Positions 1 through 9,070 of a stretch of 23,581 bases of DNA are shown here, in pieces (within the stretch, counting starts at the first letter, position 1; each line of letters opens with the position of its first letter). The notes under the pieces are model-generated. The model ran no database searches. It had not been told where the DNA came from and saw only the letters and a list, made by a program, of their open reading frames with translations. Position numbers and translations under genes: made by a program. Origin of the DNA: Saksenaea vasiformis B4078 (taxonomy: Eukaryota > Mucoromycota > Mucoromycetes > Mucorales > Saksenaeaceae); the NCBI GenBank assembly GCA_000697055.1, contig JNDT01001175.1, positions 1 to 23,581 on the forward strand, in the 5' to 3' direction.

Positions 1-741
1 CTTGTTTGTAAGCCAGCAGCCAACTCTTCCATTCCTTTCCGTATTTCTCGCTTGCACCTCTTTTTACTTGGCGTAGCAGGTACTTCACACTTCTCACCTT
101 TGCATGCGTTTCTTTCCTCTGTCAGTTTAGCACGGTATGCCATCCATTTTGCTTCACGATTGGGCGCAAGATGGATCCGGAGGAGGACTCGACATACATA
201 TTCCAACGTCTTATGAAAGACGCTTCCCTCCCACATGTATTTCACATTAGTGGCGTACTCTCGGATCGCTGTTACAATCGTTGTAGATATTTTTTGTGGC
301 GGCGGAGAGATATTGATTTCACCCAAACTTTTGCATAATTGCGTCCAACTGTGGTGCTTGTGGAGGTGGTGCCTGCTCCAAGTCATGAAATAGGAATGGA
401 GAAATTGCGGATGATTCTGTGAAAGGAAATCGTAAGCATCATCGGCTTTGCCTTTCGTTGCTGTCAGATGGTTCTGTAGTCCAGGATCTAGTGGTAGTAC
501 GACATTGTCGGTGGTATTTGTGCTTCGCTTGACAAATTCTTTCGGAAATACAGATGTCAAATTCCTTTCTGCTACCTGTGTCAGTTTGTACAGAAGGAAA
601 GCCTTCACGAGAATACTGCAACAGACTCAAGTACGCTATCATAGACAGCTCCGAAACGTCGTCTGTCAACTCGATCGCAGTCTCAAGTATTGTGGCTGAA
701 AGTCTTTCTCTCGCTTCTTTAGAAAGATCTTCGCAGTGCAG
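1..741 (-). pseudogene. Element downstream coding region, left copy (frameshifted, partial)
   Basis: This region encodes the same protein segment as 21609-22346 of the right copy. Reading on the minus strand, coding starts at the frame change near 741, includes the stretch ETAIELT then SELSMIAYLSLLQYS, and is broken near 555 by a 5-base deletion relative to the right copy. After the deletion it continues in another frame to the window edge without a stop, including TAIREYATNVKYMWEGSVFH and RIHLAPNREAKWMAYRAKL. The A-tract that breaks the right copy has six A here (T run 290-295) and keeps frame. So this arm is intact where the right arm is broken, and the reverse. Function unknown; conserved basic and aromatic residues suggest a nucleic-acid-acting transposon protein, but no catalytic motif is visible. 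Confidence 0.6.
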
Positions 742-1628
742 GTTTTGTACTTTGGCTGAAGTTTGTTGGCCTTTTCTGCTTTCTTCTTTCCCTTCTTATC
801 CTTCTGCTGGGATGTGCTTCCTTCAGGAGCGTCTTTTCGTACCCATTGATACGTATCTTGAAAGTTCTCCACGACACATGCTTGCCATCGCTCAAGGTAG
901 TTGTAATTTATTGTTGCTAATGTGCTCTTGACCTGTGGAACGGTGACGTTCAAGTCCTGCGTATGCTTTGCAATCTCTACAGCTTTAGGAAGTACTCCCC
1001 TCGGCAGACTTTCGACACTAATGACACTATCCCATATAGTACCGTAATTTTCTTCGTCGGGTCTTTTCCGTATTTCCTCTTCCAGTCGATTCTTCATGGA
1101 TAGATAGAGTATATCTTGCGCAAACGTCTGTCTGAAGCAATTCTGTTCGCTTTCTTTTTTTCCCTTTTTGGGTATCCGTAAATTTACCACTGGGATATTC
1201 GAAGGGATTACTGGATTATGCGTTCGTTTTGCTGTCTGCTTTCTTTTCGTCCCACCACGTAGTACATGAAAGGACGATATGTCGTGAAACAAAGCTACTG
1301 CGATTGATCCGCTGCCATATTTGATGGTCTTTGCGCGATTCGAAAACAAGTATATTTGGATATTGGAATGATTTGCTATCAAATACAACAGCAAGTGTGG
1401 TTCGGCGATTGGAATTGGTTCGAGAGTGGCGTCAAATTTCAGCGCGAAGTCGTGGGTACCAGAAATCAGTGCAGAAAGTACGTCAAACGCGACATCGTTG
1501 GGTGAGTTGTCGATCACCAAGCCATAATGTTGCAATTTTTTCGAAGCATCTTTCGTACTTTCGTTTGCTAGCGGACACCGTCTACTAGCTTGGTACGCTT
1601 CCTCAATCTTTTCAGTAAATACCACCAT
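666..1628 (-). CDS. Element ORF1, left copy (320 aa, unknown function)
   Basis: An uninterrupted 320-codon frame from ATG at 1628. Residues 1 to about 295 match the right copy (20692-21675) exactly. The N-terminal two thirds look globular (ASKKLQHYGLVIDNSPNDV, then a hydrophobic strand-like HLLLYLIANHSNIQIYLF). A basic linker GTKRKQTAKRTH follows, then an alpha-helical part and a lysine-rich tail KDKKGKKKAEKA. The last 20 residues lie in a frame that overlaps a better coding frame: at about 741 the protein-like signal jumps to the next frame (DLSKEARERLSA...), so the natural product may be longer than 320 aa through an intron or frameshift. No family recognised; a faint resemblance to the C-terminal half of OTU-like folds is not supported by catalytic residues. 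Confidence 0.55.
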   Translation of the reverse strand: MVVFTEKIEEAYQASRRCPLANESTKDASKKLQHYGLVIDNSPNDVAFDVLSALISGTHDFALKFDATLEPIPIAEPHLLLYLIANHSNIQIYLFSNRAKTIKYGSGSIAVALFHDISSFHVLRGGTKRKQTAKRTHNPVIPSNIPVVNLRIPKKGKKESEQNCFRQTFAQDILYLSMKNRLEEEIRKRPDEENYGTIWDSVISVESLPRGVLPKAVEIAKHTQDLNVTVPQVKSTLATINYNYLERWQACVVENFQDTYQWVRKDAPEGSTSQQKDKKGKKKAEKANKLQPKYKTCTAKIFLKKREKDFQPQYLRLRSS

Positions 1629-2266
1629 CGCAGGATCTGGAGTTTCGGTATATCCAAATACGCGTTATGTCTCTGCACACCACCCATAATCGATTATAAA
1701 ACAATTGTACGAACTGTGATCCATGGAAAAGAAGATAAAAAGGTATCCACGTGGTTTTGATGGATAGGATAACAATAAGACGAAGAAAGGTTTATTCCGG
1801 AGCTGTTGGAAATGTTGTCAATTTCGGCTGTCAGAAATAATGTTACGAGTCACTGGTCCTGATGACATCAAAGACCTTTTACTTGCGCAAATGGATGCCA
1901 TCACCCGCTTTTATCTCCAATGATTGAAAAAAAACGGAAAGAGAATGATGAAAAAGATATCGATACATGCAGTACAATAATAAGTAATGACTAAGGTACA
2001 ATGATCTACTAACCAGGCACTCTGCTGTGTCCGGTCTCTTATGTCTGCTTATCATCTGCCTCTACCACCAACAATCTTAACAGAGTTCTCTCGATTAATC
2101 TCATGGTGCTTTCTTCCTTATACTGGCTGGGTACAACCAATAAGAGAAAACAAGATGATCATAGAGGTCGTTATTGGATGAAGAGAAAAAGATACTACTC
2201 GATAAAAACACTAAATAAAATGTCAGTTATCTTTTATCACAGTGCTAGCTGCCACTTTAGCTTCGC

Positions 2267-2552
2267 TCAATAGCAATCGTTGTACGGGAAATAATAAAAA
2301 AAGACAGAGAAGGAGCCAGTGAATAATATATCTTTTAATTGATAATGCTCGATCAGTGCCTTTAGGTGCTGAGAGAAGTTCACCCCAAAAAATGCTTGGA
2401 CCTCCGCTGCGCTCTGGTAAACAATTTTCGTTCGTTCATTTTCCCGTCCGGTATAGCAGATCGTTGAACGACTTGCAAATGTATGAAGTTCTAAAGAAAC
2501 TCTAACTATTGCGGAGGAGTGCCTAAGGGAGCGCCCAAGGGAGTGCCCACGA
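2267..2552 (-). other. Short conserved frame near the element inner end, left copy
   Basis: Both element copies keep an open frame of about 90 codons here, with the segment SLELHTFASRSTICYTGREN and ending FPYNDCY then stop (stop at 2267-2269). No ATG lies at a shared position at the start: the only upstream Met codons come from non-element flank. It may be a 5' exon of the element gene, a leader, or chance. Because the two copies are so similar, frame conservation is weak evidence. Confidence 0.25.
2517..2552. repeat. Three tandem 12-base units at the element end
   Basis: Units GAGTGCCTAAGG (2517-2528), GAGCGCCCAAGG (2529-2540) and GAGTGCCCACGA (2541-2552). The right copy has only two corresponding units (19777-19800 on the opposite strand). 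Copy-number change is thus one of the differences between the arms, and the array marks the element boundary. Confidence 0.75.
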
Positions 2553-2637
2553 AATCCGATCGCATTAAATGCAGCGATCACAAGTCACATGGGATGCGTT
2601 TTCCCTTTGACCTCAATTTACAAGCATTCACGTTGTC

Positions 2638-3087
2638 ATGTCTGAATCTTCGATGATCCCTTCGCAGACGTTCAATTCATATTGGCTATTTGCCAAAGCA
2701 TCATCCACGGACTTTGTCGGCGGTCCGCGTACAGGGAAGTGGATGTTGTTTTACGACAAAACCATCCTTGACGACAAGTGGGCTGCTGTAAAAGAACTCA
2801 TTAAGCAGGATGCATTGGGAGGGTTGGCTAAATGCTCAACTGCGAAAGAAAATCCCAATGCGACAAACTCGCAGACGGGTGTTATTATTGTTTATACATC
2901 CGACTACCTTGATCAAGAAGAAGTCTATAGGGTTGCCGGCGTCTTGCAGGACAAGTTGAAATACAATAAGCCCATGTATTACAAAACGGATGAACAAACA
3001 CTTGCTGGAGAATACAGGAAAAACGGTACGAGAAAGAATCACATCTACCGGTATCCACAGAGCGAGGGGACTCTGCATCTTTGGTAG
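2638..3087 (+). CDS. BLES03/C11orf68-like (UPF0696, eIF4E-like fold) protein
   Basis: A single-exon 149-residue protein. It opens with SYWLFAKAS, continues with TGKWMLFYDKTILDDKWAAV (W-rich strand plus helix as in eIF4E-like folds), then GLAKCSTAKENPN, GVIIVYTSDYLDQEEVYRVA and YYKTDEQTLAGEYRKNG. The order K-x-STxKxNP, then (I/V)xVYTxDxxD, then YKTDxxTxxGxY is the signature I associate with the BLES03 / 'putative phosphothreonine lyase domain' family found in animals, fungi and bacteria. Biochemical role of fungal members is not established. Start chosen at the first ATG; it is preceded by only about 85 bases before the element end, so the promoter is probably truncated or supplied by the element. 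A T-rich run at about 3152-3164 follows the stop. Family call fairly good; function unknown. Confidence 0.7.
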   Translation: MSESSMIPSQTFNSYWLFAKASSTDFVGGPRTGKWMLFYDKTILDDKWAAVKELIKQDALGGLAKCSTAKENPNATNSQTGVIIVYTSDYLDQEEVYRVAGVLQDKLKYNKPMYYKTDEQTLAGEYRKNGTRKNHIYRYPQSEGTLHLW

Positions 3088-4735
3088 CCCGATGATCGCA
3101 AGAAACACTCCTTTAGTTTCTTGTATGATTAGAAAAGACCGTTAGCCAAGGTTTTTTTTTTTTGTTTTGGAGATTCACTTAAATGTATTGTATGGCTCCT
3201 GTACGGAAGGTCTATTACGTGATTCTAGGCATTTATGAGTTCTTACACTTCGAACGTAGTCGATTTTTCATATGGCTGTTGTTGAGACAGTTTGCCTATG
3301 TCACCCAAGCGTTCGCAGCGACATTGCTTTGATCCTTCAGTGTCGGCTGTTCCATATCGTACAGAAGCAGGACTTAGTAAGCATTGGATTGTTGACCCGC
3401 TAACAGACAACACGAGATGGGTTTAAGCCATCATGAGACAGCTTAATCTTTACCCCACTGATGGAATATTATTGCGATAGCAATTGTACTTAATACGAGA
3501 GGAACCATCATTCGGATAATTGATAGTTCGGCCTACCCGAGCAGACAGTATCCCGAATCTATCATCGGTTGACCTACGACTTGTCGCCTCTAGGTCAGAA
3601 CCTACGCTAGAACAGGTTTTTTTCAATGTCAAGCTGAATACGACTAGATTTACGGATCCGTTCACAGCGTATAATTACTCTTGATGGACGTTTCTCTTAT
3701 TATAATGCCGGCTTCAGCATTTATTCTATATCCTATCCGCGTATCTTCTTCTTGAAGTGGCCTAGACGACTTTGTACGAAAACTCGATTTTTTCAAAATA
3801 TATATAGTGCTCCTCATCAATTAATATGATACACAGGTTTGGGTATGTCGTATTCATCGATAGCACTTCCTTTCATCTTCGTATATAAATTAAACGCTCG
3901 TTACGATAAAAAGAAAATCTGAAACGAGTATTCTGATGCGCTTTGTGTCTATACTAGAGGGGTGCCAAAACTTGTGCGACAGCATGTCCTGGAAAAGTGA
4001 CATCTGATTCGTTAATATCGCTCGAATGTGTGCTACGTCAACTATCGCTTGGTGTGAACTCCCGGAAATATTTTAATTAGTTAGGCCTACTTGTGGTCAA
4101 ATATCTCTGCGTTATGAAGACTGTGTGCCCAAATTGAAGTCTAGATGATTCTATTTGGTATATGCGCAGCACGGTTCTGTAAGCACCACACTGTTGAGCA
4201 TCTTTATCTTTACCCGTGTGACAAAGTTTATCTTCCTTTTCTTTTTCGGTGTGGCCCTATCGTGTGTTTATTCCTTCCTAAAAAGCAATGTAAAAGACGC
4301 TAACGTTCGTTTAGCCAATCTGCTGTCCATGTTGGTCCATCCGGTGCTATGCTAATCAATTTTTTTACGTTGATAAGCTAAATTATCGCTTTACAAAGAT
4401 AATGATAAAAAGATCAATATTAATCTTTCTTTGTGCAAGCGAGAGCCTACTTGGCGCTGCACTTGGTGTCTAGTAAAAAAAAAAAAAAAGGAAATGCGCT
4501 GTTGATCACGAAGAACGCAACCATTCATCAGCTGTTCGCGGCGGCATCTCAAAAATGGAAATTAAAATCTCATTGGTTAAGTTTGGATGACGTACTTCGA
4601 CTTTTTCGTACATGGGGTTTTTTTGTGAAGTTGCCCCACTCCAACTTTTTTTCTTTTCCTTCCATACCTGAATCTTTCCACTTAACTCTTCTTTTTTTTT
4701 ATTGACTCTCCAACTATATAAACATACCAATCAAC
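3088..4735. other. Intergenic, no gene recognised
   Basis: AT-rich, with T- and A-runs (3152-3164, 4472-4487) and many stops in all frames. Short frames around 3450-3665 and 4155-4355 lack splice-consistent extensions or protein-like composition. The last part presumably holds the promoter of the Yra1-like gene: T-rich tracts at 4618-4700 and a TATATAAA at 4715-4722. Confidence 0.5.
4715..4722 (+). promoter_or_regulatory. TATA-like element very close to the Yra1-like start
   Basis: TATATAAA lies only 14 bases before the chosen ATG (4736). If used as a TATA box, transcription would begin inside the first codons and translation would start at the in-frame ATG at 4763 (MALDDVISQNR), which still contains most of the UAP56-binding motif. 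Otherwise it is simply AT-rich leader. Confidence 0.3.
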
Positions 4736-5889
4736 ATGGCATCTGGATTTGGAGTACTTGATATGGCGCTTGACGATGTCATCTCGCAGAACCGTTCCAA
4801 CAAACGTAAACCTACCAACCGTACCGTACGAGGCGGTGTCAACAAGGCTCGTGGTACTCGATCTAATAGGGGCAACAGCTTTTCGGTATGTTTGATCCAA
4901 GTTAAAACAGTACAAGTGCACTTTGACGCATACTGCGGGCGAGGGATGGGAAAACATAAGAGATGCGCTATACTCGCATAGTTCCGATGAGTACGATGGC
5001 GTTGATCAGTTGATGTTTGAAATGGATCACACCTTGGCGCATTGGATATCAGCAGCTCTTGACATTTCCGTCCTTCAGTCTTCATATTTTTTTATGTGCT
5101 TTTGCTTTGCTGCTTTTTTTTCTTTTTTTCTTTTTTGTGTGTGGAAAAATGAACCTGGAACGTATCACTGAATTGCCTCCTCGACATATCTGCAGCCGTA
5201 CCCGTCAAGAAATACACGCAACGCTCCAGCGCAGTCTCGTGGGCCACGAAACAGCCTTGTTGTCGCTAATCTGCATCACAACGTCTCTGAAAAGGACCTT
5301 TACGTAAGAAAAACCGCCGAAAAAAAGAAAACGACCTCCTAATGACGAAAGCACAGGAGCTATTTGGACAAATCGGGCCGCTGAAGAGAGCGTTTTTGCA
5401 TATCGCACCGTCAGGAAGATCATCTGGTGTTGCTGATGTTGTATTCGTCCGTGCAAATGACGCAGAGAGAGCGCGAGCAACATACAACAATGTGGAATTA
5501 GATGGTAATGTTTCATTTTTCATCAGATGCTTTCCCCCCCTTTTTTTTTCTCCCTGACCATGTATGCTCATTTTGTGGTTATTATTTACAGGTCGCCCAA
5601 TGCGCATTTCCTTTGCTCCCGCAATTCCAACCGTTGCAGCAGCAGCTGCTTCCACCAGTAGAGCTCAAGCTGGTCCCCGACGATACAACCAAGACCGTCC
5701 CGCTAGAGGAGGCGGACGCCAACGTCGCCAGAGAGAATCGCGACCCAAAGCTTCTGAACAAGATCTTGATGCTCAGATGGACAGTTATATGAGCGGTGGT
5801 GGCGTAGCTGTAAGTCAAGCATATATCTAAAAAAAGTTTAACGGATACTGACATTTCGTTTATAGAATGAAGATATTGCAATGAACTAA
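4736..5889 (+). CDS. ALYREF/Yra1-type mRNA export adaptor
   Basis: Exons 4736-4885, 5196-5303, 5357-5504, 5592-5809, 5866-5889 join to a 215-residue protein. Residues 8-20 (VLDMALDDVISQN) match the N-terminal UAP56/Sub2-binding motif of REF proteins. A basic R/N-rich linker follows. An RRM spans about 69-143: RNP2-like SLVVANL, helix EKDLYELFGQIG, RNP1-position VADVVFV, then LDGRPMRISF. After it come an Ala-rich stretch, RG/RQ-rich region and a C-terminal EQDLDAQMDSYM, the second UAP56-binding motif of the family. The domain order and size are those of Yra1/ALYREF, which bridge the TREX helicase Sub2 to the export receptor in the nucleus. Intron 1 is 310 bases, far longer than the others (53, 87, 56). 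The final exon encodes just NEDIAMN. Neighbouring F-BAR gene is co-directional and independent. Confidence 0.92.
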
Positions 5890-6025
5890 AACTTTCCTGT
5901 TGATGAAAACAGAACCCCGCTTCTAAAAATAAATACGTTCTAAACGCCAAATTTCATCTCATTAAAAAGGTTTTCCTTTCGTATTTCTATTTTCTTGGCT
6001 CTCAATCCACATAAGAAAACGCCCG

Positions 6026-8652
6026 ATGACACAAACAGAGGCACTCTCTATTTCGCATTCGCCGAGTCTACAAACAACTGCGCCTTTTAGGGTTTGTCGC
6101 TGCGAGAAAAAAAAAAAGTTGGCCGGGAAGCCCCCTAACTTTCCCTGTACATTTGTATTGTGTGGTTAGAGTGACACCAACGATGGCTATGACGCAGGAA
6201 CAGCTACTATTTCAACAAGGCTAAGCGTTTCAAAACAAACCTTCGATGAGCTTTGCCATTTCTACGAAATAAGGTGTGGAATGGCAAGACACATCGACTA
6301 CCTGTTGCTAATGCAAGCGAGAACAGAGCGCAAATAGAAAAAGACTATGGAGATAAACTACTTGAGCTGTCCAAGCATATGCTTGGGCGCGCTGAGCAAG
6401 GTTCTTTTGCCGATGCGTTGTTCCATATTCCTGTGGCACTTGAAACCACAGCGCGTGCACACACAGATTTGGCACAACAGTTGCAAGATCACTTAAAGGC
6501 ACCGTTACGTACCTTTCTTATTGAACAGACGACAGAAGGGGAAACGGTATGTTACCTTTTTGCTTGGCACATCTCGGCTTGTGTTAAACTTTTTGCATGA
6601 CAGCATTATCACCATCTGGAGACGTTGCAAGATCAACGCCATCAGCAACAAACCAATGTGCAACGTGCAAAAGATGATTATTTGGGAGAGACTATGAAGC
6701 TGGCAGGAATGGAAAAGTTCTTGAAAGAACGTGGATCCGAGTTACCAGAAGAAGAAACAAATCAGGTAAAAGTTATTGCACTTGATCTCATTTCTGAAAA
6801 CGGATGCTTGTCCAGATCAAAGAAGACGTGGAAGAGTCCAAACGCATCGTTACAGCAGCAGGTATTGTATATATTATCCATGGTAAGAAGCATGAAAAAA
6901 ACACTGACATGTTATAGACGAAGGATATCGACAAGCGGTACAGACATGGGGAAAATTACAGGAATCATGGAACGTGGATTGGCAATCAACGTATGACACA
7001 CTCCGAACAATGGAGCAGCAACGGCTGAAATTTATCCAGTGCAGCTTACTGACGTAACGACTATTCTTTCCAAGTTTAGGCAGGAACTAACTTTGCTGCT
7101 GCTGGGGCTATTAGGTTTGTCAAGATGTCTTCCAACGTGAGCACACTGGATGAACAGGTAACGGGAAAAAAAAGAAGATGCAAGAGGTGTTCATCCATTC
7201 ATCTTTGGATATAGAACTTTACGCGTGTCCGCGAGGCAATGGAATCTATGGATATACCCAAAGATATGGAGCTATTTGACCAACAATTTGGGGTCGTCCG
7301 AGGTAATGGATGGCTTATCCACTTGTGATGAAAATGCGATTTTAAAGACAAAAGCGGTGAAAAAAAAAGAACCGGAACAGGACGATACCATGGCCAATGT
7401 ATTCAAAGAAGTTGAAGATATGCTCAGCGATGTGGTGCCAGTTGATCAAAGAGAAGAAGAAGTAATAGTAGAAGAACAAGAAGAACAAGAAGAAGAAGAA
7501 GAAGAAAGAGAGGTGCCTTCCATAAAGCTGGCCCAGTCAACTAGTGCACATACACTTGCTACGATAGCAGCGGATCAAGATACCTTGGATACCGCGCCAC
7601 CTAGACGAAGTTTGGAATCGATGAAAGACAAATACAAGCCAGTGAAGAACCCAGTGTTTCAGCGATCGCCACCAACAGCAGGGACAGCAGCAGCAGCTCC
7701 GGCATCAGTGCCAGCAGAGACGGCACCGATGCTAGTAGAGACACCAGTAGTGCCAGCGGAACCGCCAGTAGTACCAGCACAAGCACCAGCGCCGGCGCCT
7801 CTGTCGGCGGGAGCGGCACTTCTATCCACAGCGTTTGAACATGAATCCAGTGATGAGGATGAGCCGGTTGTGGTCCAACCCAAGCCAAAGCCGAGAGAAG
7901 AAAAATGGATGATTTCTACCAGACGTCAACCACAGCAGCTTCCTGTGATGACCCAAAATGCACATATTTATGATCGCCAGAGTATGGTGATCGACCCGAA
8001 AAGGGCGACAACGATCTCCGTCGCTAAAACCAGCCCTCCTGCAGCCAAGTCTGCTCGTCCTAATCTGAAAATCGATATCCCAAATAGCGTCCACAATCAG
8101 CCAAATGGAAATGATGTCCTCCCCCCGCAACAAGAAGCAAGACAAGTGATTGCATCTGTCCGAGCACAGCTACGACAAGCGGGCTCCACCGTAGAGAAAA
8201 GACGAAGTAAAAGTCCCGAAAAACCACGCTTCTCCCTAGGTATTTTCCACAAGAAGGACAAAGAAAAACACAAATCCAATGGCCAAGTGCGTCCTGCAGT
8301 GGAAGAACAACATCAAGAACCAATCTTACATCATGGTAACGCGCATAATTCCTGTCTCTTCTCAGTGCTTTTTTTATTAATCAGTTGCATTTCTTTTTCT
8401 TTTTTTTTTTTTAGCGCGTGCAAAATGGCCTTATGAAGCCAAGGTAAAAGGGAAAAAGGAGAGCTGGTTAAGGAGACTAAGCATTTTATCTTTTTTCGGG
8501 GAAAATAGATGGATCAAGAGATCTCATTTCTGTACGGTGATGTACTGGCCGTGTTTGGTAAACAAGCAGATGGTTGGTGGGATGCAGAAATCATGGACGC
8601 GAAACGAAGACACCGAGGCCTCGTACCGGGTAACTACATGGAAATCATCTGA
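6026..8652 (+). CDS. F-BAR and SH3 domain protein (Hof1/Cdc15/Imp2-like)
   Basis: Eleven exons: 6026-6091, 6170-6273, 6318-6546, 6604-6765, 6816-6861, 6918-7053, 7115-7157, 7215-7302, 7355-8335, 8415-8443, 8509-8652; 675 residues. An F-BAR domain covers about 25-290 (QTFDELCHFYEI, IEKDYGDKLLELSK, KAPLRTFLIEQTTEGE, QRLKFIQCSLLTFVKM). A long disordered middle has an acidic run of Glu, an Ala/Pro-rich block and basic KRRSKSPEKPRFSLG. An SH3 domain closes the protein (about 619-675: WPYEAKMDQEISFLYGDVL, DGWWDAE, GLVPGNYMEII). One F-BAR plus one C-terminal SH3 with a long linker is the layout of cytokinesis-ring organisers Hof1/Cdc15/Imp2; syndapin-type is the alternative. It would bind membrane at septation or endocytic sites. 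Exon 1 is the weak point: the ATG at 6183 is out of frame with the F-BAR, so I used ATG 6026 spliced through a GTTTGT donor at 6092. Intron 8 (7303-7354) is also less sure. Confidence 0.85.
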
Positions 8653-9070
8653 AGCCGCTTCGCAGAGAAAAAGAAAAGAAAAAATCATCAACAAAAATAT
8701 TCACACACCTTTCATAAAAAGCAAAACACCAACCCGACGTTCTTGTTTTCTTTATTTCACACTGTACACACACACACATGTATGAATACTCACGTTATTT
8801 ACCTGTTCGTTCTACGACAACAACGTCCAATTATCCTCATCTCTATCTCGCATTGTTCAGATGATGTAGGGCGTCCATGATTTTTCTCTCTCTCTATCTC
8901 CCAGTGTGTCGTGTCTCCATTTAGATTTCTTAAACAAACTTAATGTCCACGCGTCGAACGCATTCGGGTTTATGCCACAGAAAATAGGTTCATAATTCAT
9001 CTTCAATACAGCTGTGTCCACTATCTAAATCCATAAATTCCTCAAATTCCGTGTTTTTCTTCTGCATTGA
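8653..9070. other. Convergent 3' spacer with CA repeat
   Basis: Lies between the stops of the F-BAR gene and the minus-strand SR-like gene. Contains a short CA repeat (8765-8778), a CT-rich run near 8884-8902 and A-rich tracts; no gene seen. Probably holds both 3' UTRs. Confidence 0.5.

Larger units (their letters stand above)
1..2552 (-). mobile_element. Left (inverted) copy of a large repeated element, truncated by window edge
   Basis: The reverse complement of this stretch aligns nearly end to end with 19775-22346 (position 1 corresponds to about 22346). The inner end is sharp: similarity stops just after a short array of 12-base repeats at 2517-2552, and the flanks of the two copies are unrelated. 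The outer end lies outside the window. The element carries a 320-codon ORF (666-1628), a broken second coding region (1-741) and a short upstream ORF. It is not flanked inside the window by recognisable long terminal repeats. Class of element is not established from the visible sequence. Confidence 0.85.

Noticed and set aside
666..1628. ORF1 as an OTU-type cysteine protease
   Set aside because: The strand pattern HLLLYLIANHSNIQIYLF is only faintly similar; the DGNC-type catalytic cysteine motif is absent and no catalytic His context is clear.
2517..2556. Helitron end (TC at start, 3' hairpin with CTRR)
   Set aside because: The end reads ...TTTCGTGGG next to a T rather than an A/T insertion site, the hairpin is outside the shared sequence, and no Rep/helicase motif is seen.
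4155..4355. Small hydrophobic ORF
   Set aside because: Phe-rich because of T-runs; non-ATG context and no conservation clue.
8537..8785. 82-codon frame over the SH3 exon
   Set aside because: Out of frame with the clear SH3 coding (DGWWDAE, GLVPGNYMEII).
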